Of a stretch of DNA of 64,000 bases, positions 51,787 to 60,154 are shown piece by piece. The DNA is from JADGRB01 sp963835825. Its GTDB lineage: Bacteria > Myxococcota_A > Polyangia > Fen-1088. Below the pieces are notes generated by a model. That model saw only the letters and a program-made list of their open reading frames with translations, had not been told where the DNA came from and ran no database searches. Every line of letters begins with the position of its first letter. Positions within the stretch are counted from its first letter, which is position 1. The DNA lies in assembly GCA_963835825.1 (NCBI GenBank), contig CAWIGZ010000001.1, positions 1,364,001-1,428,000 on the forward strand, in the 5' to 3' direction. Position numbers and translations under genes: made by a program.

Positions 51787-52025
51787 CTAGAGCTGGAGGC
51801 CCAACAAGAACCGCGGGTAGATCGATTCGAGCAGACGTTGGTGGCGACCCGCAGGAGCAGTCCGGCCGGCGTCTCGTCGCGCAGGCGCGCCTCGGCGCGC
51901 AAGATCGCCACGAAGACGTCGTGCATCGCGTCCTCCGCCTGCGCGTCGTTGCGCAGGAGCGTCCGGCAGCGGCGCAGGACCATCGGTCCGAAGCGCCGGT
52001 AATGCTCTTCGATGTCGAGCGCCAA
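51787..52025 (-). pseudogene. Truncated ECF sigma factor (region 2 only)
   Basis: The start MALDIEEHYRRFGPMVLRRCRTLLRNDAQAEDAMHDVFVAIL and the continuation LRDETPAGLLLRVATNVC are sigma region 2 of an ECF factor. After NVC the frame either runs on antisense to the permease or, with a one-base shift near 51835, ends at 51787 with YPRFLLGLQL. No region 4 is found in any frame, so promoter -35 recognition is missing. It looks like a gene remnant cut at the 3' end of the permease gene. Confidence 0.6.
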
Positions 52026-52149
52026 GCTTGGGTGCCTCCCTCATGCACCCAAGAACACCGGGCGCCGGCGGAAGTGTCACCCCTCGGCGAAAGAAAATCA
52101 GCCACCGGCCGTCGGCAGCGCCGTCGGCCCCAGCTCGGCCGCGGGTCGA

Positions 52150-54132
52150 TTACCCCGGACTCTTGATGAAGTACATCGCCCACTGGGCGATGTGATTCGA
52201 GGTCGTGATGTCCTGGAATGGCAGGCAGAAGGCGCTGTAGCTGGGATCCGTGCCGCCGACACCCGGATTGATCGCCACCATCCAGACCAGGGTTCCCAGC
52301 TTGGTCTCGTTGCTGTCGGCGCTCGAGGGGGGCGGCGCGCGCAGCCCGTACTGTCGGGTGGAGGAGAAGGTCAACCAGACCAGCTGTTGCTGCTCGTTGA
52401 GCTTCTCGATGAAGGGTGACCACTTGGGGAACGAGTTGGTGAGCGCGGTGGTCGCGCCGTCGGCCACGCCGCCCCGGTTGGCGTTGTCGAGCGCGATCGG
52501 GGTCCCGCCGCCGTTGATCTTGGTGAGGAACATCGTCGCCGTCGCATCCGTGTCGGCGTCGCAGGACAGGTCCGGCGCGGCGCCGGCGGTCGGTGTGCCG
52601 CTGCAGGTCGATTCGTCGTAGACGACCAGATTGCCGTCGGGCGCGATCGCCGGGTAGTAGCGGTTCTTCCCCAGCTCGGAGGGGACCAGGGTCTGGGGCG
52701 CTCCCCAGGCGGCGCCGTCGTACTGCACGAAATCGATGCCGCCGGTGGCGGGGCGCTGATCGCTGGTGGCCGCGGTGGGGTCCGCGGAGGTGAACACGAT
52801 GGTGTTGGGGGCGTCGACGCTCTTGGACCAGTCGGGGTGATCGGCGCGCAGCCCCCCGAGCGCGATCGTCGAGGTTTTCATGCCGGTCATCCCATCGAAG
52901 ATCATGAGGTCGACCGGCCCCGCCTTGGCAGGCCGGGTGGTGCTCTGGGCGTCGCCGTACACGCCGACGAACTGCGTCCCGTCGCTGTTCCAGGACTCGA
53001 ACTGGCTCCGCTGGCTGAGCGGGTAGGGCTGCCGCGCCTTGTTGGTGGTGATGTCCCACAAGAGGAGGCGCCCGTCGCCCTGGCCGTTGGCGCTGACCAC
53101 CATGGCGTCGCCGTTGGGGGCCAGCGCGTGGCAGCCGATGCAGGAGGTGACGCTGGTGTTGGCCGGGGTCAGGTAGGCCTGCGCCGACTGGGTGCTGCCA
53201 GAGAAGTCCCAGCGCATGATCGCGCTCTTGCCGCTGGTGGTCCAGTAGTAGAGCGCGCCGTCGATGTTGTCCTTCGAGAACTGCATGTGGAAGGGCGAGC
53301 TGTCACCGACGGAGGTGCCGGTGTCGTCGGTGCCGCGCACGACCAGCGACACGTCACCCTGGCCGGCGTTTCCGATGGAGATTGCCGACCAGAGCCCGGG
53401 ATCGGGTTGGTAGATGCAGCCGGCGGTTCCCATCGCCACGCAGCGCACGAAGGCGTTGACCGTCGCGTACTTGCCCGTGAGGCTCACCTCGAACAGCGTG
53501 TTGTTGGCGCCCGGGGTGAAGTGGATCTCGATGCCGGTGATGTTGGGCGGGAACAGCACGCCGTCGTTCGGGTAGACGAGCCCCGGCGAGCGCGCCGTGT
53601 CGTTGTTGGTGGTGGTGAAGATCGACGACGGGTCGGTCGTGATGGTGTTCGCCATTCCCGGATCGGCCCCGGTGAAGGTGTAATAAACGGTCAGGGTGGC
53701 GGTGACGCTCACGGCGCCCGCGCTGGCGGTTATCGTCACCACGCCGCCCCTCGCCCCGGTGCTGGTCGCGAGGCCGTTCTGGTCGATCGTCACAACGCCG
53801 CTCGGTGAGGCCGTGTAGAGGACCTGGCCGGTCACATCCTGCGTCTGGCCGTTGACCTGTCCGGTCACCATGTACTGCTGGGTCTGGGCCCCGCTGGTGT
53901 TGGTGACCGTCATCGTGGCCGTCATGGGAGTGATGGACAGCGAGGTCGGTCCCACCTTTCCTGGCATTCCAGCATTTCCTCCGGTACCGGTGCCGGTGCC
54001 GCCGTCGATCGTCGTGCCTCCGGCCCCGGTGGTCGGGGAGGCCGCCGGCTTGAACCCGCAGCCGACCGCGGCCGAGACCGCGGTCACCGCCAACACCACA
54101 CGAAGACTCTGCCGGAAATGGTCGATGCGCAT
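52150..54132 (-). CDS. Lipoprotein with Ig-like domain and TolB-like beta-propeller
   Basis: A 660-residue lipoprotein (lipobox AVSAAVGCG). After a short Gly/Thr linker comes a BIG2-like Ig domain (TSLSITPMTATMTVTNTSGAQTQQYMVTG to VVTITASAGAVSVTATLTVYY). A region with FPPNITGIEIHFTPGANNTLFEVSL leads to a propeller with repeating strands (AIAPDGNLVVYDESTC, DLMIFDGMTGMKTSTIAL, HPDWSKSVDAPNTIVFTSADP). A lone CxxCH, SCIGCHALAPNGDAMVV, could bind a c-type heme. I used the ATG at 54132; 54147 is also possible. The function is unknown, but periplasmic or surface binding or signalling is likely. Confidence 0.75.
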   Translation of the reverse strand: MRIDHFRQSLRVVLAVTAVSAAVGCGFKPAASPTTGAGGTTIDGGTGTGTGGNAGMPGKVGPTSLSITPMTATMTVTNTSGAQTQQYMVTGQVNGQTQDVTGQVLYTASPSGVVTIDQNGLATSTGARGGVVTITASAGAVSVTATLTVYYTFTGADPGMANTITTDPSSIFTTTNNDTARSPGLVYPNDGVLFPPNITGIEIHFTPGANNTLFEVSLTGKYATVNAFVRCVAMGTAGCIYQPDPGLWSAISIGNAGQGDVSLVVRGTDDTGTSVGDSSPFHMQFSKDNIDGALYYWTTSGKSAIMRWDFSGSTQSAQAYLTPANTSVTSCIGCHALAPNGDAMVVSANGQGDGRLLLWDITTNKARQPYPLSQRSQFESWNSDGTQFVGVYGDAQSTTRPAKAGPVDLMIFDGMTGMKTSTIALGGLRADHPDWSKSVDAPNTIVFTSADPTAATSDQRPATGGIDFVQYDGAAWGAPQTLVPSELGKNRYYPAIAPDGNLVVYDESTCSGTPTAGAAPDLSCDADTDATATMFLTKINGGGTPIALDNANRGGVADGATTALTNSFPKWSPFIEKLNEQQQLVWLTFSSTRQYGLRAPPPSSADSNETKLGTLVWMVAINPGVGGTDPSYSAFCLPFQDITTSNHIAQWAMYFIKSPG

Positions 54133-54203
54133 CTGGGGGCCTCGCATTTCTACGCTTACGGGAAATACTATTCCCGGAGGCACCCAGACTGATCAGATTC
54201 GCG

Positions 54204-55418
54204 TCAGTTTCGCGCAGGTCTTGCGTCTGATCGGGGGGGGCGTCCCGCGAATGGGTGATTTTCTACCACCCGGACGGGGGTTCGCGTAAGGCGCTCGATG
54301 GCCCGGAGGGAGCTGCGCTCTTCGGCATCGCAAAATGAGAGGGCCACTCCGGAGGCGCCGGCCCGGGCCGTGCGGCCGATCCGGTGCACGTAGCTCTCCG
54401 GCTCGTTGGGGAGCTCGAAGTTGATGACGTGGGTGATCCCGTCGACGTCGACGCCCCGGGCGGCGATGTCGGTGGCGACCAGCACCCGGACCTGCCCCTG
54501 CTTGAAGGCGCCCAGCGCCCGCTGGCGGGCCGCCTGCGACTTGTTGCCGTGGATGGCCGCGGCGGTGACGCCCGAGCGATCGAGCTGCTCGGCGACCCGG
54601 TTGGCGCCGTGCTTGGTGCGGGTGAAGACGAGGACCCGGGTCATCGCCGGGTCTCGCAGGACCTCGGAGAGCAGCGCGCGCTTCTGGCTGCGCTCGACGT
54701 GCATGACCCACTGGGTGATGCCGTCGGCGGTGCTGGCCACCGGCGCGACGGAGAGTTGAACCGGGTCGACCAGGATCGAGGTGGCCAGCTTGAGGATCTC
54801 GGTCGGCATGGTGGCCGAGAACATCAACGTCTGACGCTTGCGCGGCAGCACCGCGATGATGCGCCGGATCGGATCGATGAAGCCCATGTCGAGCATCCGG
54901 TCGGCCTCGTCGAGGACCAGCGTCTCCAGCGCCTCGAACTTGGCATACCCCTGACCCATGAGGTCGATGAGGCGCCCGGGGGTGGCCACGATGACGTCGG
55001 TGTTGCGGCGGAAGGCCTCGACCTGCGGCCCCTGCCCGACGCCGCCGAACACCACTGCGGTGCTGAGCGACAGGTGACGGCCATAGGTCTGGAAGCTCTC
55101 GGCGATCTGCAGCGCCAGCTCGCGGGTGGGGGCGAGCACCAGCGCGCGGGGGCCGCGCTTTTCGGCCGCGCGCTTGGTGCGGGCCAGTCGGTCGAGGATG
55201 GGAAGCGCGAACGCGGCGGTCTTGCCGGTGCCGGTCTGGGCGCAGCCGAGCACGTCACGCCCGGCCAGCAGGTGCGGGATCGCCTTGAACTGGATGGGCG
55301 TCGGCGTCTCGTAGCCGGCGCCGCTCACGGCGCGGCGCAGAGGATCGATGAGCCCGAGGGAATCGAACGAGGCGATGGGAGCGGAGACGGAGTCGGTCAG
55401 AGGAGCGGTCGTGGACAT
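54204..55418 (-). CDS. rhlE: DEAD-box ATP-dependent RNA helicase, RhlE-type
   Basis: A 404-residue RNA helicase that unwinds RNA in ribosome assembly or mRNA turnover. The Q motif is SFDSLGLIDPLRRAVSGAGYETPTPIQ, motif I AQTGTGKTAAF, Ia PTRELA, Ib TPGRL, II DEAD, III SAT, V ATDIAARGVDV and VI HRIGRTARAG. It has only a short basic C-terminal tail. The ATG at 55418 starts just before the Q motif; a longer frame upstream is Arg-rich and unlike the family. The gene is divergent from the secreted esterase across 523 bases, so a long 5' leader, as in cold-regulated helicases, is possible. Confidence 0.92.
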   Translation of the reverse strand: MSTTAPLTDSVSAPIASFDSLGLIDPLRRAVSGAGYETPTPIQFKAIPHLLAGRDVLGCAQTGTGKTAAFALPILDRLARTKRAAEKRGPRALVLAPTRELALQIAESFQTYGRHLSLSTAVVFGGVGQGPQVEAFRRNTDVIVATPGRLIDLMGQGYAKFEALETLVLDEADRMLDMGFIDPIRRIIAVLPRKRQTLMFSATMPTEILKLATSILVDPVQLSVAPVASTADGITQWVMHVERSQKRALLSEVLRDPAMTRVLVFTRTKHGANRVAEQLDRSGVTAAAIHGNKSQAARQRALGAFKQGQVRVLVATDIAARGVDVDGITHVINFELPNEPESYVHRIGRTARAGASGVALSFCDAEERSSLRAIERLTRTPVRVVENHPFAGRPPRSDARPARN

Positions 55419-55941
55419 TGGAGATGTGGCGTTTTCTTCGAAGCATCCGCCGCCGGATATGCGCCTCCGTCGTGTGATCGACGGGACCAAGCGGGGTCTT
55501 CGGTTTCGAGTGCGTGCTGTCCGTGCGAACCCGTTCAGACAGCGACGCCGCCTACCGGTCCCTGGCGCGCTCCGCAGAAATTCGCGGAGGCAGGACAAAA
55601 CTCAATGTCGAGGAAGGTGACCGACGCGGCCGCAAAAGTCAAGGAATGCCGCCGAGCTGCCCGTGCGCGGCTGGGCGCGCGCGTCGGGCTCCCCGTGTCC
55701 GCCCCGTCGCCCAGCCAGGGGGCCGCCGGAGCCGCCAACGCCATAAATGAGAGCGGCAAGCCCACTGATGCAAAGACCTGGGCGCAGCGTGGGGTGCATG
55801 GTGGCCGCAGATGAAGGCTCGCTCGTCTGCCGCAGCGATCCCGTTCGACCAGCTCGGTGTCGCCGGTGGATCGGGGTGCGGGAGCTCGACGCCGGAACGG
55901 TCGCGCTCTTTCCCTTGACGAAACAAAACTGGAGGACCCCC
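55419..55941. other. 523-bp divergent intergenic region, no gene supported
   Basis: Promoters for rhlE (minus) and the secreted esterase (plus) must lie here. Open frames of up to 113 codons exist on both strands but have random, Arg/Pro-rich content and no ribosome sites. A CTGGAGGA ribosome site directly before 55942 belongs to the esterase. Confidence 0.5.
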
Positions 55942-57357
55942 ATGACCCGATCTCGAAATCACGTCGTCGCGCTGCTGGCGATCGCCGCCGGACTGCTCAC
56001 GGCCTCGCCGGCTTTCGCCGGGTCTTGGCAGAACAACTTCGCCTTCGGGGCGAGCCTCAACGGCGATCTCTACACACCGTCGAAGCTCGCCAGCCCGCCC
56101 GCGATCCTGGTGGTGATCCACATGTGCACCGGCCACTCGACGACGGTCCACGGTTGGTTCGACTCCTACGCGGACGCGAACGGCTTTTACCTCATCGCGC
56201 CGGACGCGGGAAAGAACTGCTTCGACGCCAGCGCCGCCCGGAGCGGCGACAAGGCCGCCGTCGTCACGATGGTCAATTACCTGATCACCAACAAGGGCGC
56301 CGACAAGACCAGGGTCTTCGCCGCCGGCATGTCCTCGGGCGGGTGCATGACCAACACGTTGCTCGCCGTTTACCCGGACGTCTTCGCCGGCGGCTCGGCG
56401 ATGCCCGGGTTTCCCGCCGGAGGCTGGCCCGCCGGCGACACCAGCTGCACCAAATGTAGTTCGCAGCCGCCGAGCATGACGGGGGCCCAGTGGGCGGCGC
56501 TGGCGACCAACGTCTTCAAGTGGAGCGGGCAATATGGCTGCTCCCAGCAGTGGGTCGGCGGCGGGGACGAGTACAACTTCAACGGCTGGCTCCCGACGGT
56601 GGTCTTGCAGATGCAAACCCTCGGGAACCTCGGCTCCGCCACCTCGGAGGCGAGCTGGAGCGACCACTCGGGTTGGACGCGCACCGTTTACAAGGACAGC
56701 TCGGGAAACGTCAGGCTGGAGACGAACCTCGGTCCGTCCAGCCAGAAGCACGATCTCGAGACGGTCAACCCGACGCTTTACAAGGACGTCATCAGCTTCC
56801 TCGGCCTCGACAAGCCCAGCGGCGCCTGTGGGCTCAGCACGACCAGCACCACCGGCTCGGCCGGCGCCAGCGGCGGAACCGGCACCGGTGGCGCGGCGGG
56901 CGCGAAGGGCACCGGCGGCGCGACGGGCACGGGCGGCGCCGGCGGGGTGAAGGGGACCGGCGGCGCAACCGGCAGCGGCGGCGCCGCGGGGGCCAAGGGG
57001 ACCGGCGGCGCGACCGGGACGGGCGGGGTGCCCGGCACCGGAGGCGCGACCGGCACCGGAGGCAACAAGGGGACCGGCGGCGCCACGGGGACCGGCGGCC
57101 AGACCGGCACCGGTGGCGCGGCGACCGGCGGCGCGACCGGCAGCGGCGGCTCGGCGACGGGCGGCGTCAGCGGGGAAGGGGGCGCTTCCAGTGGCGAGGG
57201 AGGCTCCTCGCAGACCGGCGGGACGACCGGCGGGGATTCTGCCGCGGGCTGCAGCTGCGCCCTCGACAGGGGCCCCACCCACGGCGCTCCGCTGGCGATC
57301 CTCCTCGGGATCGCGCTGGCGATCACCGGGCGGCGCCGGCGCCGGGCGCGGCGGTAG
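55942..57357 (+). CDS. Exported esterase (CE1/PHB-depolymerase-like) with Gly-rich linker and C-terminal anchor
   Basis: A 471-residue protein. A signal peptide (VVALLAIAAGLLTASPAFA) is followed by an alpha/beta hydrolase domain of the esterase PHB family: ILVVIHMCTGHSTTVHGWFD, LIAPDAGKNCFDAS, then the nucleophile in AAGMSSGGCMTNTLLAVYPDVFAG (Ser131) and SDHSGWTRTVY. Such enzymes are acetylxylan or feruloyl esterases or polyester depolymerases. A linker of about 115 residues of GTGGATG repeats follows. The C terminus is GCSCALDRGPTHGAPLAILLGIALAITGRRRRRARR: a Cys motif, a membrane segment and an Arg tail, resembling the myxobacterial MYXO-CTERM sorting signal. An RBS GGAGGA precedes the ATG. 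Confidence 0.85.
   Translation: MTRSRNHVVALLAIAAGLLTASPAFAGSWQNNFAFGASLNGDLYTPSKLASPPAILVVIHMCTGHSTTVHGWFDSYADANGFYLIAPDAGKNCFDASAARSGDKAAVVTMVNYLITNKGADKTRVFAAGMSSGGCMTNTLLAVYPDVFAGGSAMPGFPAGGWPAGDTSCTKCSSQPPSMTGAQWAALATNVFKWSGQYGCSQQWVGGGDEYNFNGWLPTVVLQMQTLGNLGSATSEASWSDHSGWTRTVYKDSSGNVRLETNLGPSSQKHDLETVNPTLYKDVISFLGLDKPSGACGLSTTSTTGSAGASGGTGTGGAAGAKGTGGATGTGGAGGVKGTGGATGSGGAAGAKGTGGATGTGGVPGTGGATGTGGNKGTGGATGTGGQTGTGGAATGGATGSGGSATGGVSGEGGASSGEGGSSQTGGTTGGDSAAGCSCALDRGPTHGAPLAILLGIALAITGRRRRRARR
56857..57185 (+). repeat. Gly/Thr/Ala linker low-complexity repeat
   Basis: GGCACCGGCGGCGCGACG-type units encode TGGATGTGG blocks between the esterase domain and the C-terminal anchor. Confidence 0.85.
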
Positions 57358-57486
57358 CTCCCTCCGCGCCGACGATCTGGCAATCTCGGCGCGCGCTGGC
57401 CTGCCATTCCTGCGACTGCGGTCGCCGGGGGAGCCTTCCCCCGCGGACGCGGGGGCTGGCACGGCATCTGCTGCCGAACACCAGGC

Positions 57487-57855
57487 ATGGACCAGACGCT
57501 CCGGGGATCGCTCGTTGTGGCGGCGGCGGCGCTCCCGTACGTCATCGAGGTGTTGCGCCAGGTTCCCCTGCAGGCCCGGGTGATGGCGGCGATGCCACCC
57601 GAAACGCGCGCGGCGCTGCCGCCTCACCCGCGGCACCCCTGGCTGGCGGTCTTCGGCTCCGTCCGATTTTTCCTGGCGCTGCTTCGCTGGGCGCGGCGCG
57701 ACGCGCCCGACGACGCGGGCGAGATCCTCGTGCTCAAGCGAAAGATGCGATGGAGCATCGTCCGAGAGGCGGTGTTCGCGCTTGGACTCGCGACCGTGCT
57801 GGTGCTGCTGGTCGAAACGGGCTGGCGGCCGTTGTGGCCCCATTGGGGCGCGTGA
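57487..57855 (+). CDS. Small membrane protein of unknown function
   Basis: A 122-residue protein. It has a hydrophobic N-terminal segment (SLVVAAAALPYVIEVLRQV), a weaker middle segment (WLAVFGSVRFFLALL) and a C-terminal one (IVREAVFALGLATVLVLLVETGW), so two or three membrane passes are likely. The middle loop is Asp/Glu/Arg-rich. No family is recognised. An AGG lies close to the ATG; translation signals are otherwise weak. Confidence 0.5.
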   Translation: MDQTLRGSLVVAAAALPYVIEVLRQVPLQARVMAAMPPETRAALPPHPRHPWLAVFGSVRFFLALLRWARRDAPDDAGEILVLKRKMRWSIVREAVFALGLATVLVLLVETGWRPLWPHWGA

Positions 57856-57890
57856 GCGAACGGCGCCGCCGGCGCCGAGCCTCGGCGTTC

Positions 57891-58463
57891 CTACCTCCGG
57901 CGGTACCGTTCGGCGCCGAGGCGATAGAGCACGTGACGTCGCATCGGACTTTGCGGCGGAAGGTTGGGGTGATCGAAATCGTCCGCGGCGTCGTGAGACA
58001 TGCCGAGCTTCTCCATCACCCGGCGTGACGGGTGATTGTCGGTCGTGGTCATGGAGATGATCTCGCCGAGGCGCAGCGTATCGAAGCCGAACGCCAGCGC
58101 CGCCCGCGCTCCCTCGGTGGCGTAGCCGCGTCCCCAGGCGTCGTGCGCGAGTCGCCAGCCGATCTCCACGCAGGGGGTGAAGTGCGCCGAGAAGTTCGGC
58201 ACGGCCAGGCCGACGAACCCGATGAACGGCGCGCCGCCGGCGATCTCGGCAGCCCAGAGGCCATAGCCCTGCTCGTCGAAGCCCTCGCGGATCCTCCGGG
58301 CCGAGGCATCGCTCTCGGTGCGCGACAGGCAGGAGGGAAAATGCGCGCGGACCCGGGGATCGGCGTTGAGGGCGGCGAACGGAGCGAGATCGTCGTCGCG
58401 CCACGGACGCAGGATGAGACGCTCGGTTCGCAGCACGACGGGCTCGCCCACGATGGGGAGCAT
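57891..58463 (-). CDS. GNAT-family acetyltransferase
   Basis: A 190-residue protein of the RimJ/RimL-like GNAT group. Strand 1 is LRTERLILRPWRDDDLAPFAAL, then GFVGLAVPNFSAHFTPCVEIGWRLAHDAWGRGYATEGARAALAFGF, which holds the acetyl-CoA loop GRGYATE. IISMTTTDNHPSRRVMEKLGM is the usual C-terminal helix. It transfers an acetyl group from acetyl-CoA to a protein N terminus or a small molecule; the target is unknown. I used the ATG at 58463, where homology begins. It is convergent with the small membrane protein gene. Confidence 0.88.
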   Translation of the reverse strand: MLPIVGEPVVLRTERLILRPWRDDDLAPFAALNADPRVRAHFPSCLSRTESDASARRIREGFDEQGYGLWAAEIAGGAPFIGFVGLAVPNFSAHFTPCVEIGWRLAHDAWGRGYATEGARAALAFGFDTLRLGEIISMTTTDNHPSRRVMEKLGMSHDAADDFDHPNLPPQSPMRRHVLYRLGAERYRRR

Positions 58464-58554
58464 ACCGAACCGGTGACGGCGCGGCCGGCGCGTCGTCCCG
58501 CTATGTCCCTTGGGGGGCGCCGCCGCCGTCAGAGCGCGGCGGCCGGCGCGGTCT

Positions 58555-59949
58555 TCACGACCGGGCGTCCGCCAGCGCCACCGCGGCGGGAATGCTCTGG
58601 ACGTCGTTGGGGCCGTGGCCGCCCCCGTCTTCGGGGTGATAGCCGGCCTCGCCGTGCTCGGTGTCATCGAGGCCGAGCTCTTCGGCGTCGACGCTGGGCC
58701 GCAGGCCCATCATGGCCTTGATCGCGAAAGCGATCACGGTGGTCGCCACGATTGACAGCACCACCGTCACGCCCATCGCCTTCAATTGCTCGAGCCAGAG
58801 GACCTTCGCCGTCAGATGTCCCAGGTTGGGATTGGCGTCGGAGCTGGCGAAGAACCCGGTGACCAGGGCGCCCAGCGTGCCGCCCACGCCGTGCACGCCG
58901 AAGGTGTCGAGCGCGTCGTCGTACCGGAAGAACGACTTGAGCTTGGTGCAGGCGACGAATGGGACGACGCCGGCCAGGACGCCGATGGCCATTGCGCCGC
59001 TCGGCGTGACGAACCCCGAGGCCGGGGTAATGACGACCAGCCCGGCGACCGCGCCGGAGCAGAACCCCAGCACGGTGGGCTTGCCGCGCGTCATCCACTC
59101 GAGCGCCGGCCAGATGGCGGCGGCGACCGCCGTCGCCAGCGTGGTCGCCGTGAAGGCGTTGGCGGCGATCCCGTCGGCGGCCAGCGCGCTGCCGGCGTTG
59201 AATCCGTACCAGCCGACCCAGAGCATGCCGGTGCCGACCATCGTCAGCACGACGCTGTGGGGAAGGAACGCGCGCCGCCCGAAGCCGCTGCGCCGGCCCA
59301 GGATCAGGCAGAGCACCAGCGCCGACCAGCCGGACGACATGTGCACGACCGTTCCGCCCGCGAAGTCGATCGCCTTGATCGCGGCGTTGGGATTGCCGAG
59401 GCCGTTCATGAGCCCGTCGACGCCCCAGATCATGTGCGCCAGCGGGAAGTAGACGACGAACATCCAGACGGCGATGAAGGTCATGACCGCGGCGTACTTC
59501 ATCCGCTCGGCGATCGCGCCGATGATCAACGCCGGCGTGATGATCGCGAACATGAGCTGGTACATCGCGAACACGTTCTGCGAGATCCACGGGGCGTAGT
59601 CGCCGTTGGGGGCCGAGGTGACGCCGTGGAGCAGCGCCAGGCTCAGGCCGCCGATGACCGGCGAGCCTTTGCTGAACGCCAGGCTGTAGCCGCACAGCCA
59701 CCAGAGGACGGTGACCAGCCCGGCGCAGCCGAGGCACTGCGCCATCACCGAGAGGATGTTCTTCCGGCGCACGAGGCCGCCGTAGAACAGCGCCAGGCCG
59801 GGCAGGGTCATGAACAGCACCAGCGCGGTCGACGTCATCATCCAGGCGTTGTGCCCGGGCCCGGGCGAGATCAGTGCTGTCGGCGTTCCGTTCCTCACGT
59901 AAGCCTCGAGATCGGCGACGCGCGTGGCGAGATCGACTGGAGCATCCAT
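58555..59949 (-). CDS. amtB: Ammonium transporter
   Basis: A 464-residue ammonium channel with 11 membrane segments. Characteristic segments are TALVLFMTLPGLALFYGGLVRRKNILSVMAQ, DFAGGTVVHMSSGWSALVL (first pore His), WVGWYGFNAGSALAADG, FCSGAVAGLVVITPASGFV and FGVHGVGGTLGALVTGFFAS (second pore His). The N terminus is a short DLATRVADLEAYVRNGTP helix. No glnK gene lies next to it in this window, although amtB and glnK are paired in most bacteria. The start at 59949 follows a GAAAG-like ribosome site. Confidence 0.94.
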   Translation of the reverse strand: MDAPVDLATRVADLEAYVRNGTPTALISPGPGHNAWMMTSTALVLFMTLPGLALFYGGLVRRKNILSVMAQCLGCAGLVTVLWWLCGYSLAFSKGSPVIGGLSLALLHGVTSAPNGDYAPWISQNVFAMYQLMFAIITPALIIGAIAERMKYAAVMTFIAVWMFVVYFPLAHMIWGVDGLMNGLGNPNAAIKAIDFAGGTVVHMSSGWSALVLCLILGRRSGFGRRAFLPHSVVLTMVGTGMLWVGWYGFNAGSALAADGIAANAFTATTLATAVAAAIWPALEWMTRGKPTVLGFCSGAVAGLVVITPASGFVTPSGAMAIGVLAGVVPFVACTKLKSFFRYDDALDTFGVHGVGGTLGALVTGFFASSDANPNLGHLTAKVLWLEQLKAMGVTVVLSIVATTVIAFAIKAMMGLRPSVDAEELGLDDTEHGEAGYHPEDGGGHGPNDVQSIPAAVALADARS

Positions 59950-60154
59950 GGAGCGAAATTTCCGTCATTGGCGAGGTCGCGATCAAGCAAATTGACGTTC
60001 TGGACGTGGAATACCGACCTCAAAGACATGAGAACGAAACACGCCAGAAACAATCGAGGCGTGATCCTGGGAGCGAGCCGCCCCGGTGTGAGCTCAGCGT
60101 CTCGCTTCGCGCGCGCCGCTTGCGTCGGAGGGTGACCTCAAGAACGATGAAGGC

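Noticed and set aside
55602..55943. Possible small gene between rhlE and the secreted esterase
   Set aside because: No ribosome binding site, random Arg/Pro-rich content, and overlap with the esterase leader.
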